Positions 53,705 through 62,677 of a stretch of DNA of 64,000 nucleotides are shown here, one piece after another. The DNA comes from Lachnospiraceae bacterium (GTDB lineage Bacteria > Bacillota > Clostridia > Lachnospirales > Lachnospiraceae). A model generated the notes under the pieces. That model made no database searches and was not told the origin of the DNA. It saw nothing but the letters and a program-made list of their open reading frames with translations. The translations under genes were made by a program, and so were the position numbers. The stretch spans positions 97,522 through 161,521 of the forward strand of contig JAFRYA010000003.1 in NCBI GenBank assembly GCA_017441295.1, in the 5' to 3' direction. Positions within the stretch are counted from its first letter, which is position 1. Each line of letters opens with the position of its first letter.

Positions 53705-55702
53705 TTAATACCTTCCTAAATCTCTCGCTATATAATAAGCATTAGTTGTAGCCGTCCAGATATCCTTAGGCACAATGCAGTCACCGATTGAATAATATTC
53801 CGGCGCGCACTCTCTCAGCGCGTCAGACTCCTCGCGGAGCGGCCTCTGACCAACTGCATAGATAACCGTATCTGCCTCATACAGATGCGTTCCGCTCTCT
53901 GCGTCCGGATAATATTTCGGCATGTCATACATGAATTTATCACTTGGCTTAGTGCCCAGATATTCGCATAAAACGCCTTTATCTGTAATCTCCAGCGCCT
54001 TGGTACCTGTAGTGGCATGGATGCCGTATTTCTTCAGCTGTCCGTGGATTGCCAGAGCGTGCAGATTATTGCCTCCGGCATTCAAGTCAGGCAGCATTTC
54101 AATAACTGTACACTTACTGCCCAGCATTGACAGGAATATAGCCAGTTCCATACCAACCAGGCCGCCGCCCAGAATAGCCACATTCTTGCCTGCCTTCTCG
54201 GGATGATAATATATCTCTTCCGCGCCAAATACGTTCGGTCCGTCGATGCCCGGAATTTTAGGTTTCACCGGTCTGGAACCAAGCGCAGCCAGTATAACGT
54301 CAGGCTTGATTTCCCTGGCCAGCTCCGGAGTTACCTCTGTATTCAGCCTGACATCTATCCTGCCATCCTTCTCGATCAGGTGCTTTTGAAGCTCAATATA
54401 ACGGTCCAGTTTTTCCTTAAACGGCACCTTCTTCTCGCAGCGAAGCGCTCCGCCCAGGGAGTCACTCTTTTCGCAGAGAATAACTTCATGGCCTCTCTCC
54501 GAGGCTTCCAGCGCAGCCTGCATACCGGCCATTCCGCCGCCGGCTACCAGCACTTTCTTCAGCGCATTAGGCTGGGCAATCTGATTATTATTTAATTCAT
54601 ATTCATGGCCGATTTCAGGGTTGATCGCGCAGTTGATAACGTCTGAATGCATGTGTTTGGAGAAACAGTATAAGCATCTCATGCACTGGCGCACCTCATC
54701 ATCACGGCCTGTCATCAGCTTGACCGGCAGATCCGGATCGCAGATAAGCCCGCGGGCAAGCTCCACTACATCAGCCTGGCCTGTGGCAATGATTTCTTCA
54801 AGCTGCTCAGGATCAGCCAACGCTCCGACAGTTGCTATCGGAGTAGTCTTTATATGCTTTTTGATTTCTGCGGCATACTTGACGTTGCAGCCGTCCGGCA
54901 GGAACATGCTCGGATGAGTAACTGTAAATACATCCAGCACTTCGTGCGAGCCGGTAGATACATGGATTAGATCTGCATGGCCCTCGAGCTGCTTTGCTAC
55001 ATCGATGCCGAACTCGATATTGTATCCGCCGTCATAGACTTCATCACCGACAATCCTTATTTCAACCGGAAAGTTCCGTCCGCACACCTGGTGGATCCTG
55101 TCGATAATCGCGTTTGCCAGACGCGCACGGTTCTCAATGCTGCCGCCCCATTTATCATTACGTGTATTTTCGTCAGAGAGAAACTGTGTGATCAGCCAGC
55201 CGTGGCCGCCGTGGATCGTGACCATGTTAAAGCCGCAGTTCTTGCAGTAAAGCGCTGCCTTGGCATGCTGGTCGATGACCTCCATGATCTTATCTTCGTC
55301 CATCATTTTGATAGGAGCTCCGGTGGAACTAATTCCCTCTACAGGTCCGTACAGATCATATCCCAACACTCCATTGGAATAAAATGAGCAGTTGCCCGCG
55401 TCCAGGATTTCCATGGACGCAACAGCGCCGTGACGCGTGATTGAATGCGCGAGGTCAGCCAGACTCTGTCTGTAAGTCGGATCCCACAGGTTTATCTGTG
55501 ATTTCCTGGCTCTGCCTGCAATATTCGGACATCCGTCGCCAATGCATACGGATGCTGCTCCGCCAATAGCCTTTCTTTCGTAATAACCCACGCAGTAACG
55601 CTCAGGATCAATGGCCACGCCGGTCGGCGAGTTAAAAATCCTATTCTTGAAATATTGTCCTCCGATCATGATCGGTGAGAACAAATGTGGATACTTATTC
55701 AT
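53705..55702 (-). CDS. Old-yellow-enzyme/2,4-dienoyl-CoA reductase family NADH:flavin oxidoreductase
   Basis: 665 residues: FMN TIM barrel (1-370, with HGGHGWLITQFLSDENTRND and the substrate-binding region), a 4Fe-4S site CMRCLYCF...NCAINPEIG, then FAD and NAD(P)H domains (VAGGGMAGMQAALEASERG and ILGGGLVGMELAIFL). Same architecture as enoate reductase, trimethylamine dehydrogenase and the bile-acid enzymes BaiCD/BaiH. Reduces an activated C=C bond; substrate cannot be read. First gene of the three-gene operon. Confidence 0.9.
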   Translation of the reverse strand: MNKYPHLFSPIMIGGQYFKNRIFNSPTGVAIDPERYCVGYYERKAIGGAASVCIGDGCPNIAGRARKSQINLWDPTYRQSLADLAHSITRHGAVASMEILDAGNCSFYSNGVLGYDLYGPVEGISSTGAPIKMMDEDKIMEVIDQHAKAALYCKNCGFNMVTIHGGHGWLITQFLSDENTRNDKWGGSIENRARLANAIIDRIHQVCGRNFPVEIRIVGDEVYDGGYNIEFGIDVAKQLEGHADLIHVSTGSHEVLDVFTVTHPSMFLPDGCNVKYAAEIKKHIKTTPIATVGALADPEQLEEIIATGQADVVELARGLICDPDLPVKLMTGRDDEVRQCMRCLYCFSKHMHSDVINCAINPEIGHEYELNNNQIAQPNALKKVLVAGGGMAGMQAALEASERGHEVILCEKSDSLGGALRCEKKVPFKEKLDRYIELQKHLIEKDGRIDVRLNTEVTPELAREIKPDVILAALGSRPVKPKIPGIDGPNVFGAEEIYYHPEKAGKNVAILGGGLVGMELAIFLSMLGSKCTVIEMLPDLNAGGNNLHALAIHGQLKKYGIHATTGTKALEITDKGVLCEYLGTKPSDKFMYDMPKYYPDAESGTHLYEADTVIYAVGQRPLREESDALRECAPEYYSIGDCIVPKDIWTATTNAYYIARDLGRY

Positions 55703-55762
55703 CCCATAAACGTCCTTTCTCCTTTATATTTGAAGTATATCATAGCCGGATTAATAAAAAAA

Positions 55763-55784
55763 CACCCCGCATTTAAGCGGGGTG
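55763..55784 (-). terminator. Terminator of the Bax-inhibitor-like gene
   Basis: CACCCCGC-ATTTAA-GCGGGGTG with a seven-base T-run on the minus strand; same stem as at 51390. Confidence 0.88.
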
Positions 55785-55793
55785 CAATCATTT

Positions 55794-56678
55794 TTAATCT
55801 CTTGAGCTTTTGCCTCTGCCAAAGATCATCAGCAGAATTCTGAGTACTTTGAAGTAGATGTAGAGAATGGTGTATGCCAGTCCCCAGGCAGCCATCCACT
55901 CGTATTTTTTATCCATCTTGTTTTCCACGCATCTTTCGATGGTGTCAAAGTCAACCAGCATGAACAGTGCGGCAATGATTACAAATACAATCGATAATAT
56001 AATGCTGAACGCAGGATTGTTCATTACGCTTGCAACTCCCTGGTAAGCCATGGAATTGCGGATGCCCGGGATGATGCTGAGGATAAAGAAAAAAATACCT
56101 GACAGAACGATTCCGATGAAGATTGCCGTAATTATTCCACGGAATCTGGCGGTTACTTTGATTATCCGCTTTGCATAGACAAACAACATTGCTGCAACCA
56201 GCGCAAGTGTAATGATCATTGCAAGGAATGAAATGAATTTATATTCCTGAGCCAGTGCCACGGTGATGAAACCGATCAGGTAGCCCTGAGCCACACAGTA
56301 AATGGTTCCTGTTACAGGAACGGATGCCCTGATAAACCATGCCAGGAACGGAACTATCAGGCTGATTGCCAGCACAACGATCATTATAATGGCTTCAGCC
56401 GGTGCTATCGAGAAATTATATATTCCATTCTTGGCATCTGCAGCGTGAATGATCTGATCAGCGCTTGTCGAAGCAATAAGCAGATTATGAACGATAAAGC
56501 AAAGAAAAGCTCCGATTACCGTAACCACGAGGAAGAATACGGTCTTGCTTACAATTCCTTTATATGATGCAGTCTCTTCTGAGCTGTAATCGGCGTTCTT
56601 TTCCATTTTGCGCAGAACAGGATTTGCCAGGTTGCTGAAGAACCCCCTTCTCTGCGGCTGAACATTTGTATATGCCAT
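55794..56678 (-). CDS. Bax inhibitor-1/YccA family membrane protein
   Basis: 294 residues, about seven membrane helices after a 45-residue cytoplasmic N-terminus (NPVLRKMEKNADYSSEETASYKGIV in part). The end WMAAWGLAYTILYIYFKVLRIL matches the last helix of the bacterial YccA-like branch. The family forms pH-gated calcium leak channels or modulates membrane proteases; the role here is unknown. Monocistronic. Confidence 0.82.
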   Translation of the reverse strand: MAYTNVQPQRRGFFSNLANPVLRKMEKNADYSSEETASYKGIVSKTVFFLVVTVIGAFLCFIVHNLLIASTSADQIIHAADAKNGIYNFSIAPAEAIIMIVVLAISLIVPFLAWFIRASVPVTGTIYCVAQGYLIGFITVALAQEYKFISFLAMIITLALVAAMLFVYAKRIIKVTARFRGIITAIFIGIVLSGIFFFILSIIPGIRNSMAYQGVASVMNNPAFSIILSIVFVIIAALFMLVDFDTIERCVENKMDKKYEWMAAWGLAYTILYIYFKVLRILLMIFGRGKSSRD

Positions 56679-56770
56679 ATGAATATTTCTCCTTATTGTA
56701 GAATTCGATGTATTGTATCACGGTATAACGCGAAAAACCATATCATTATATTCTTCAATAAAAACTTTTA

Positions 56771-56779
56771 TGTTATATT
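56771..56779 (+). promoter_or_regulatory. Extended -10 promoter immediately before an ATG (leaderless candidate)
   Basis: TGT-TATATT ends six bases before the ATG at 56786, which places the predicted start of transcription at the start codon. No Shine-Dalgarno is present. Confidence 0.5.
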
Positions 56780-56785
56780 AAAAAT

Positions 56786-57634
56786 ATGATAACCGAACTA
56801 CATGCCCATGTTTTCATGGATGGAAAAGATTATAAAAGAAGCGTTGCCAGATTTAAGGACGGTGTCTGTGAAGAAGCTGTCCGTGATTGTCTTCGCGCAT
56901 ATCAGGAGCGTGGAATAACTCATGTGCGCGATGGCGGAGACCATTTCGGTGCCTGCCTTTATGCCAAAAGCATTGCCTCAGAATTTGGCCTTACCTACAT
57001 CACGCCTGCATTTGCTCTTTATAAAACAGGAAACTACGGACGTGTTGCGGGAGAACCATATACCGATATTAAGGATTTTCATCAGAAAGTACTGGATGCC
57101 AGGTCTCTTGGCGCTGACTTCATCAAGATAATGGTCTCCGGCATACTGGATTTTGATAAATACGGTGTGGTATCTGAGACTGATTACACTAATGAATTCG
57201 TCGATGAACTGGTGCATATCGCACATGAAGAAGGCTTCGCTGTAATGGCTCACGCCAGTGGTACTGAAGCAGTCCGTCGCTCAGCCATAGCAGGCGCGGA
57301 TTCTATTGAACATGGGTATTACATAGATACTGAAGCCATGGATATCATGGCAGAAAAGGGGCTGGTCTGGGTTCCTACCGCGGTGACCTGCGTGAACCTG
57401 ATTGGTACAGGCAGGTTTGATGAAATGGCAGTGGCCCAAATAGCCGATACTCATAAAGCCGCGATATCTGAAGCGGCATCCAGAGGCGTATTGATTGGCT
57501 GTGGAAGTGATGCCGGAGCGTACGCTGTGCTGCACGGCAAAGGCGCTGTTCAGGAGCATGCCCTGCTCTGTGAACTAATGGGACCTGAGGCAGACCAGAT
57601 AATGCAGAGAGCTGCAGAAAAGATTTTTGTATAA
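56786..57634 (+). CDS. Amidohydrolase superfamily metal-dependent hydrolase
   Basis: 282 residues. HxH metal motif in ELHAHVF (His6, His8), an active-site Lys candidate in ADFIKIMVSG, His in MAHASG, His in SIEHGYY and the final Asp in GCGSDAG: the complete set for a binuclear or mononuclear TIM-barrel hydrolase of the imidazolonepropionase/prolidase-like group. Substrate unknown. No ribosome binding site before the ATG; see the promoter entry. Followed after 39 bases by the dienelactone hydrolase gene. Confidence 0.85.
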   Translation: MITELHAHVFMDGKDYKRSVARFKDGVCEEAVRDCLRAYQERGITHVRDGGDHFGACLYAKSIASEFGLTYITPAFALYKTGNYGRVAGEPYTDIKDFHQKVLDARSLGADFIKIMVSGILDFDKYGVVSETDYTNEFVDELVHIAHEEGFAVMAHASGTEAVRRSAIAGADSIEHGYYIDTEAMDIMAEKGLVWVPTAVTCVNLIGTGRFDEMAVAQIADTHKAAISEAASRGVLIGCGSDAGAYAVLHGKGAVQEHALLCELMGPEADQIMQRAAEKIFV

Positions 57635-57673
57635 GTATTAAGTCATAAAATAATGTTGAAGGAGGTACCTTTT

Positions 57674-58438
57674 ATGTGGAACAGTTTCAACACAGCGGAT
57701 TATGAAGGAATGATCGCCGAGACAATCCGTATCAAGGGCCACGACGGCAAGCCGATCAAGGCTTATCAGGCCAGGCCTTTGGGAGCCGGTCCGTTCCCGG
57801 GAATCACCATCATTCCGCACATGCCAGGCTGGGACGAGTGGTGCCGCGAGGCAGCGCGCCGTTTCGCCGCTCATGGGTACAATGTAATCTGTCCGAACAT
57901 CTATGAAGACTTAGGCGACGGCACTCCCGTCGAAGTTGCGAACAGGGCCCGCGAGGCAGGCGGCGTTTCCGATCAGTCTGTAATGGATGACGTGGACGCA
58001 TCACTTTCATTTCTTAAGAACTCTGTTAATTCCAATGGCAAGGCAGGCGTTATCGGAATGTGCTCAGGCGGACGCCATACATTCCTCGCAGCGGCTACGC
58101 TGAACGGAATTGACGCAGCGGTAGACTGCTGGGGCGGCGGAGTTGACACTCCTCCTGAGGCAGCCACACCTGCTCGTCCTGTCGCTCCTCTTGAGCTGGC
58201 AGAAGGCATCAGCTGTCCTCTGCTCGGCATTTTCGGAAATGACGACCAGAATCCGTCACCTGCTGAGGTTGACAAGACTGAAGCAGTCCTTAAATCCCTG
58301 GGCAAGACATATGAGTTTTACAGATATGACGGTGCAGGACATGGCATCTGGTATTATGACAAGCCAATGTACCGGCAGGAAGCCGCGATGGATTCGTGGA
58401 ACAAGACGCTTGAATTTTTCGACAGATATCTGAAATGA
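57674..58438 (+). CDS. Dienelactone hydrolase family protein
   Basis: 254 residues from the ATG at 57674, which has AAGGAGG nine bases upstream. Alpha/beta hydrolase fold with Cys130 nucleophile (GMCSGGRH), Asp in GNDDQNPSP and His in GAGHGIWYY, the Cys-His-Asp triad of carboxymethylenebutenolidase-like enzymes. Reaction in this organism unknown. Its last bases overlap the radical SAM gene (ATGA), indicating coupled translation. Confidence 0.88.
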   Translation: MWNSFNTADYEGMIAETIRIKGHDGKPIKAYQARPLGAGPFPGITIIPHMPGWDEWCREAARRFAAHGYNVICPNIYEDLGDGTPVEVANRAREAGGVSDQSVMDDVDASLSFLKNSVNSNGKAGVIGMCSGGRHTFLAAATLNGIDAAVDCWGGGVDTPPEAATPARPVAPLELAEGISCPLLGIFGNDDQNPSPAEVDKTEAVLKSLGKTYEFYRYDGAGHGIWYYDKPMYRQEAAMDSWNKTLEFFDRYLK

Positions 58439-59568
58439 AACAACAATTTGTAGTAATGGCCAAACCGGTCGGCTCCCGCTGCAACATGCGCTGTGACTAC
58501 TGCTACTATCTTGACAAAGGGCAGTTCTCTGAGCATGAGCGCCAGACACGCATGAGCTATGAAATCCTCGAAAACCTTATTCGGGGAACAATCGAAGCAT
58601 CACCCGGACCTGTGGTGTCCTTCGTCTGGCACGGCGGCGAGCCTACTCTGGCCGGCCTGGATTTTTATAAGAAAGTCGTAGAGCTTGAGCGGAAATATCT
58701 TCCCTCAGGCTGGTCAGTATGGAATAATCTCCAGACCAATGGCTACGCGCTCAATGACCTGTGGTGCCGCTTCCTTAAAGACAACCGCTTCGACGTAGGC
58801 ATCAGTTTCGACGGTGCTGAAAGCATCCATGACGCTAACCGCCATGACTTAAAAGGCGCAGGCACCTATGCCCGTGTTGTCAGATCGATCCAGCGTCTCC
58901 GCTCCTTCGGGATTGAACCGGACATTCTGTGCACAGTCAATTCCGCATCCTGCCGGGATCCTCTGGCAGTCTACAGAGCTATAAAGAAGACCGGCTGCGG
59001 CTGGTGTCAGTTCATTCCTATAATTGTCCGCACGGAGGACGGTTTCTCAGCTGAATCCATCACACCTGAAGGTTACGGCCAATTCCTGATCGCTGTTTTC
59101 GATGAATGGGTACATAATGATCTGGGCAGAATAGATGTACAGTTATTCGCTGAAATGGCCCGCATCCTGGCAGGCGGTCAGGCAAGTCTTTGCTGGATGT
59201 CTGAAACATGCGGACGCGCGCTGATTGCTGAAGAAGACGGCGCCATATACTCATGCGACCACTTCGTTGATGACGAGCACCGCCTCGGCAGGCTCCCTGC
59301 TGACTCTCTGGAAGAAATGGCAAGCAGTGACTTTCAGACCGCTTTCGGCAATTCAAAAAAAGACACCCTTACACCTGAATGCAGGAATTGCAGATTCCTG
59401 CGTTTCTGCGGCGGCGGGTGCCTTAAGGACCGTTTTGACGGTCATTATTATCTGTGTGAGGGCCTGCGGATGTTATTCGCACACGCAGAGCCCATTCTCT
59501 CAAAAGTCATGGAAATGAGCCGGGCCGGAAAGACACCATCCATGATCATGAAAAATCTTCCCGATTAA
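58435..59568 (+). CDS. Radical SAM/SPASM enzyme of the anaerobic sulfatase-maturase family
   Basis: 377 residues. Radical SAM CxxxCxxC at Cys16, Cys20 and Cys23 (CNMRCDYCYYLDKG), WHGGEPTLAG and the C-terminal SPASM region for two more 4Fe-4S clusters (CGRALIAEEDG, CDHFV, CRNCRFLRFCGGGC). anSMEs oxidise an active-site Cys or Ser of a sulfatase to formylglycine. No sulfatase gene is in the window, and it is coupled to a dienelactone hydrolase having an active-site Cys, so the target is open. Confidence 0.88.
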   Translation: MKQQFVVMAKPVGSRCNMRCDYCYYLDKGQFSEHERQTRMSYEILENLIRGTIEASPGPVVSFVWHGGEPTLAGLDFYKKVVELERKYLPSGWSVWNNLQTNGYALNDLWCRFLKDNRFDVGISFDGAESIHDANRHDLKGAGTYARVVRSIQRLRSFGIEPDILCTVNSASCRDPLAVYRAIKKTGCGWCQFIPIIVRTEDGFSAESITPEGYGQFLIAVFDEWVHNDLGRIDVQLFAEMARILAGGQASLCWMSETCGRALIAEEDGAIYSCDHFVDDEHRLGRLPADSLEEMASSDFQTAFGNSKKDTLTPECRNCRFLRFCGGGCLKDRFDGHYYLCEGLRMLFAHAEPILSKVMEMSRAGKTPSMIMKNLPD

Positions 59569-59576
59569 AAATCCGG

Positions 59577-60392
59577 CTACATAAGCCTCTTATATATGTC
59601 GAGCATGCTTTCAATCTGATATTTCAGGAGCCATGCGGCATCATTATACTCAGGAGTCTTTTTCAGCACATCCAAAAGTTCAGAATAAAAAGTTTCGGTT
59701 TCTACTATATAACGGTAAATCTTCTCCCTGCTGAGTCCCCAGGACATTGTTGTCAGGTTATTGCATCTGTCCAGGCATTTTACCAGAGCGGCTTTTGGGT
59801 TGGCCGAAATCGCCTTATAATACGCCTTCATTATCTGCTCCCTGTCAGTGTCTGTAGTCTTAGGATGGGTCATGAGCCTGACGATTTCTTTTGTCTCATC
59901 ATTTACCGGGAGCTGCTCCAGTGTCCTGCCGCAGTCTTCAACAACGTCGTGCAGCAGGCATGCAGCTATTATCTCATCTTCCCTGATGCCCATGGATAAG
60001 GCATGGCAGGCAATGTTCAGCGGATGATAAATATATGGAGTGTCAGACTTCTTTCTCTTCTGTCCTTCATGCGCCTCCACGGCATAATCAACTGCTTTCA
60101 ATGTATCTTTAAGCCCAAAGTTTCTGGCTGACGTTTTAACGAAGGTCTTCATATGCTCCCAGTTGTATATGGCTTCTTTTGTCTTGAACACCCGTCTCTT
60201 CTCTTCAGCGATCGCGGAAACTGAAACATCCAACACCTCTGCCAGCCTGATCAGTTTGTCGGTGTCAGGCCTGTATTCATCCCTTTCCCACGAAGATACT
60301 GCCTGAAATGAAACTCCCAGCTCTTCTGCGACCTGTTCCTGGGTCAGCTTTCTCTCTTCTCTCAGTGTCTTGATATTAGTCCCAATGCTCAT
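59577..60392 (-). CDS. XRE helix-turn-helix fused to a SpoT-like HD hydrolase domain
   Basis: 271 residues. Residues 7-62 are an HTH_3/XRE DNA-binding domain (LTQEQVAEELGVSFQAVSSWE). Residues 95-260 resemble the (p)ppGpp hydrolase domain of RelA/SpoT: AHEGQKRK (His108), PYIYHPL (His123), LLHDVVEDC (His148, Asp149) and CLDRCNNLTTM. No synthetase or TGS/ACT domain follows. So this may be a DNA-bound small alarmone hydrolase, or a nucleotide-gated repressor. Five bases downstream of a small gene of unknown function. Confidence 0.8.
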   Translation of the reverse strand: MSIGTNIKTLREERKLTQEQVAEELGVSFQAVSSWERDEYRPDTDKLIRLAEVLDVSVSAIAEEKRRVFKTKEAIYNWEHMKTFVKTSARNFGLKDTLKAVDYAVEAHEGQKRKKSDTPYIYHPLNIACHALSMGIREDEIIAACLLHDVVEDCGRTLEQLPVNDETKEIVRLMTHPKTTDTDREQIMKAYYKAISANPKAALVKCLDRCNNLTTMSWGLSREKIYRYIVETETFYSELLDVLKKTPEYNDAAWLLKYQIESMLDIYKRLM

Positions 60393-60396
60393 CAGC

Positions 60397-60645
60397 TCAT
60401 CCCCCGATTATCTTCATTGCCTCTTCGAAAGAAATTTTCTCGATCTCGTCCATGATGCCCAGACTGCCAAATCTGTATGGAGAATCTTCCGGCTCCCATG
60501 GATCAAATCCTATCAGCCTTTTCATAATTACTCCACGTTCGTCCGGAACCCACTCGCCGTCCCTGAACAGATAGTCTGAGCCTTTCTCTCTCTTGCCTAC
60601 AAGTCTGTCGCGTATCAGATAATATGTGGTCTTCTTCGTCTTCAT
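60397..60645 (-). CDS. Small protein of unknown function, partner gene of the XRE-HD protein
   Basis: 82 residues from the ATG at 60645, with AAGGAGGTG eight bases upstream. Basic N-terminal part (MKTKKTTYYLIRDRL), aromatic/acidic middle (DYLFRDGEWVPDE, FDPWEPEDSPYRFG) and a helical end. No known family. Its stop is five bases from the XRE-HD start, so the two are coexpressed; a toxin-antitoxin-like relation is possible but not shown. Confidence 0.7.
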   Translation of the reverse strand: MKTKKTTYYLIRDRLVGKREKGSDYLFRDGEWVPDERGVIMKRLIGFDPWEPEDSPYRFGSLGIMDEIEKISFEEAMKIIGG

Positions 60646-60680
60646 GTGTAACACCTCCTTACACATGAATTATAAAAAAG

Positions 60681-60708
60681 CCCGCACTCTTATTGTAGCG
60701 AGTGCGGG
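60681..60708 (-). terminator. Terminator of the acyl-CoA ligase-DUF6472 operon
   Basis: CCCGCACTC-10-base loop-GAGTGCGGG followed by TTTTTT on the minus strand. Confidence 0.85.
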
Positions 60709-60747
60709 TTGAAGATTCAATATTTAATTCAAGTTGTACTTGAGTTG

Positions 60748-60918
60748 CTACATCTGGTGCCTTACGGTTGAATACTCGTCCCCGTCTCTCCAGAACGGGC
60801 ATTCTTTGTAATGCCCCTGCAGGACGCGCACATAGTCATCCTCGTCCATATCTACCGAGCAATAATAATCGTCATATTCCTCGTCATATACATAAAATAC
60901 GCAGGTTTCGCAGTTCAT
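60748..60918 (-). CDS. DUF6472-like small Cys-rich acidic protein
   Basis: 56 residues, starting MNCETCVFYVYDEEYDDYYC and ending in DEYSTVRHQM. Four Cys (3, 6, 20, 40) with a CxxC and a PFWR motif match the short DUF6472 proteins common in clostridia, probably binding zinc or a Fe-S cluster. It is nine bases downstream of the ligase gene and before the operon terminator. Function unknown. Confidence 0.8.
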   Translation of the reverse strand: MNCETCVFYVYDEEYDDYYCSVDMDEDDYVRVLQGHYKECPFWRDGDEYSTVRHQM

Positions 60919-60927
60919 GATCTCTGT

Positions 60928-62661
60928 TTATTCTCCGGTATTTTGGCTTTCAATCTTCCTGAGTTCTTCTTCCTCAAGCTGTCTGTAGGCAACTTTACCA
61001 ACCATTGTCAATGGCAGCTCATCCCTGAATTCCACGTCGTAAGGCATGGCATATCTGGCTACGTTCTTCTTGCAGTATGCCAGCAGTTTCAGTTTGGTCT
61101 CTTCTGTCGGCTCATACTCCGGTTTAAGAACAACAAACAGTTTCACCTTATGCATTCTGTACGCATCCGGAACGCCGATAACGCAGCTCCTCTGCACCAT
61201 CTTGTTAGCGTCAATGATATTCTCCATCTGAGCCGGATAGATGTTATAGCCTGAGCTGACGATCATTCTCTTGGCGCGGCCCCTGAAATACACAAAGCCT
61301 TCTTTATCCATTATGCCAAGGTCGCCTGTGTAGCACCATTTCCTGCCATCAGCGTGAACTCTTAATGTCTGGGCTGTTTCTTCAGGATTATTCATGTAGC
61401 CCTTCATTACTGCAGGACCGGACAGAAGGATTTCTCCTTCCTCTCCGTACGGCAGTTCCTCATCTGTACCAGGTTTGACAATTTTAATATATGTGTCAGG
61501 GAATGGTATGCCGATACTTCCCTCTTTGTGCTTCGTCGGAGGTGTCAGACAGCATGCGGAAACGGTCTCTGTGGCGCCGTAACCTTCCCTTATCTGGATT
61601 TTTGAGTCGTGATCATAGAGAAATCTGTCGAATCTCTTTTTCAGTTCAGTAGAAAGGGAATCTCCGCCTGAGAACACACCTTTGAGGCAGCTAAGATCAG
61701 CCTTTTGCATTTTTTCAAGTCTCATTATAGCTTCGTAAAGCGTAGGAACGCCTGCGACAAAGTTGCATCTTTTCTTCACCATATCCCTGGCGTAGCTCTT
61801 AGGAGTAAACCTTGGAACCAGTATGCTCCTGCCTCCGTTGAACAACATTGAGTGGATGCATACACCGAGGCCAAAGCCATGGAAGATAGGCATCGCGGCG
61901 AGCATCCTGTCACCCGGTCTGAACATTGGATTAGTTGCGACAATCTGCGCTGCCAGCGCGTTAAAGTTTTTATTTGTAAGCTCTATGCCCTTGTTCGTGC
62001 CTGTTGTACCGCCGGAATAAAGTATTACAGCTGTATCATCAGCCTTCATGTGCTCATCATATTTCCAGAAGCATGCCTTACCAAGCTCCATGAAATCATG
62101 CCACATGATCACAGGGGCGTCTTTAGGGATTTTCTTTACCTTGCGGCCTTCAGTGAGCATATAGCCCGCCTTCAACGCCCTGGTCATCTCGTCTTTGACG
62201 CTCGCGATGACAACATTTACCAAATTGGTATTCTCGCGTATCGCCTCAATCTTCCCGTAAAACTGATCCAATGTAATGACTGTGATACTGCCGGATTCTT
62301 TTATATAAAACTCGAGTTCTTTCTCTGCTGATAATGGATGGACCATGTTTGAAACTGCGCCGATCAGGTTGAGCGCGTAAAAAGCGTAAATTGCCTGAGG
62401 GCAGTTTGGGAGCGCTATCGTAACCTTGTCTCCCTTTCTGACGCCGATGGTCCTCAATGCCCTGGCGCATCTGTGTATTTCAGAGAGCATCTTTCTGTAA
62501 GTAACAGTGGTGCCCATAAAATCAAGCGCAATATAATTAGGGAATCTCTCCGCGCAGTTCCTGACTCCCTCGTACATTGTTCCCTCGAAATAATCAAGGT
62601 GGAACGGTATAACCCCCAACTGGTCTTTCCATGGGGCTTTAACTTCTAATAATTCTGTCAT
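60928..62661 (-). CDS. Long/medium-chain acyl-CoA ligase (AMP-forming)
   Basis: 577-residue ANL enzyme: VILYSGGTTGTNKGIELTN P-loop, GYGATETVSAC, TGDLGIMDKEGFVYFRGRAKRMIVSSG and the C-terminal Lys in TMVGKVAYRQL. It activates a fatty acid with ATP and CoA. Distinct in sequence from the ligase at the end of the fab operon. Seventeen bases downstream of the glutamine amidotransferase gene. Confidence 0.9.
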   Translation of the reverse strand: MTELLEVKAPWKDQLGVIPFHLDYFEGTMYEGVRNCAERFPNYIALDFMGTTVTYRKMLSEIHRCARALRTIGVRKGDKVTIALPNCPQAIYAFYALNLIGAVSNMVHPLSAEKELEFYIKESGSITVITLDQFYGKIEAIRENTNLVNVVIASVKDEMTRALKAGYMLTEGRKVKKIPKDAPVIMWHDFMELGKACFWKYDEHMKADDTAVILYSGGTTGTNKGIELTNKNFNALAAQIVATNPMFRPGDRMLAAMPIFHGFGLGVCIHSMLFNGGRSILVPRFTPKSYARDMVKKRCNFVAGVPTLYEAIMRLEKMQKADLSCLKGVFSGGDSLSTELKKRFDRFLYDHDSKIQIREGYGATETVSACCLTPPTKHKEGSIGIPFPDTYIKIVKPGTDEELPYGEEGEILLSGPAVMKGYMNNPEETAQTLRVHADGRKWCYTGDLGIMDKEGFVYFRGRAKRMIVSSGYNIYPAQMENIIDANKMVQRSCVIGVPDAYRMHKVKLFVVLKPEYEPTEETKLKLLAYCKKNVARYAMPYDVEFRDELPLTMVGKVAYRQLEEEELRKIESQNTGE

Positions 62662-62677
62662 ATCATTTCTGCCTTTT

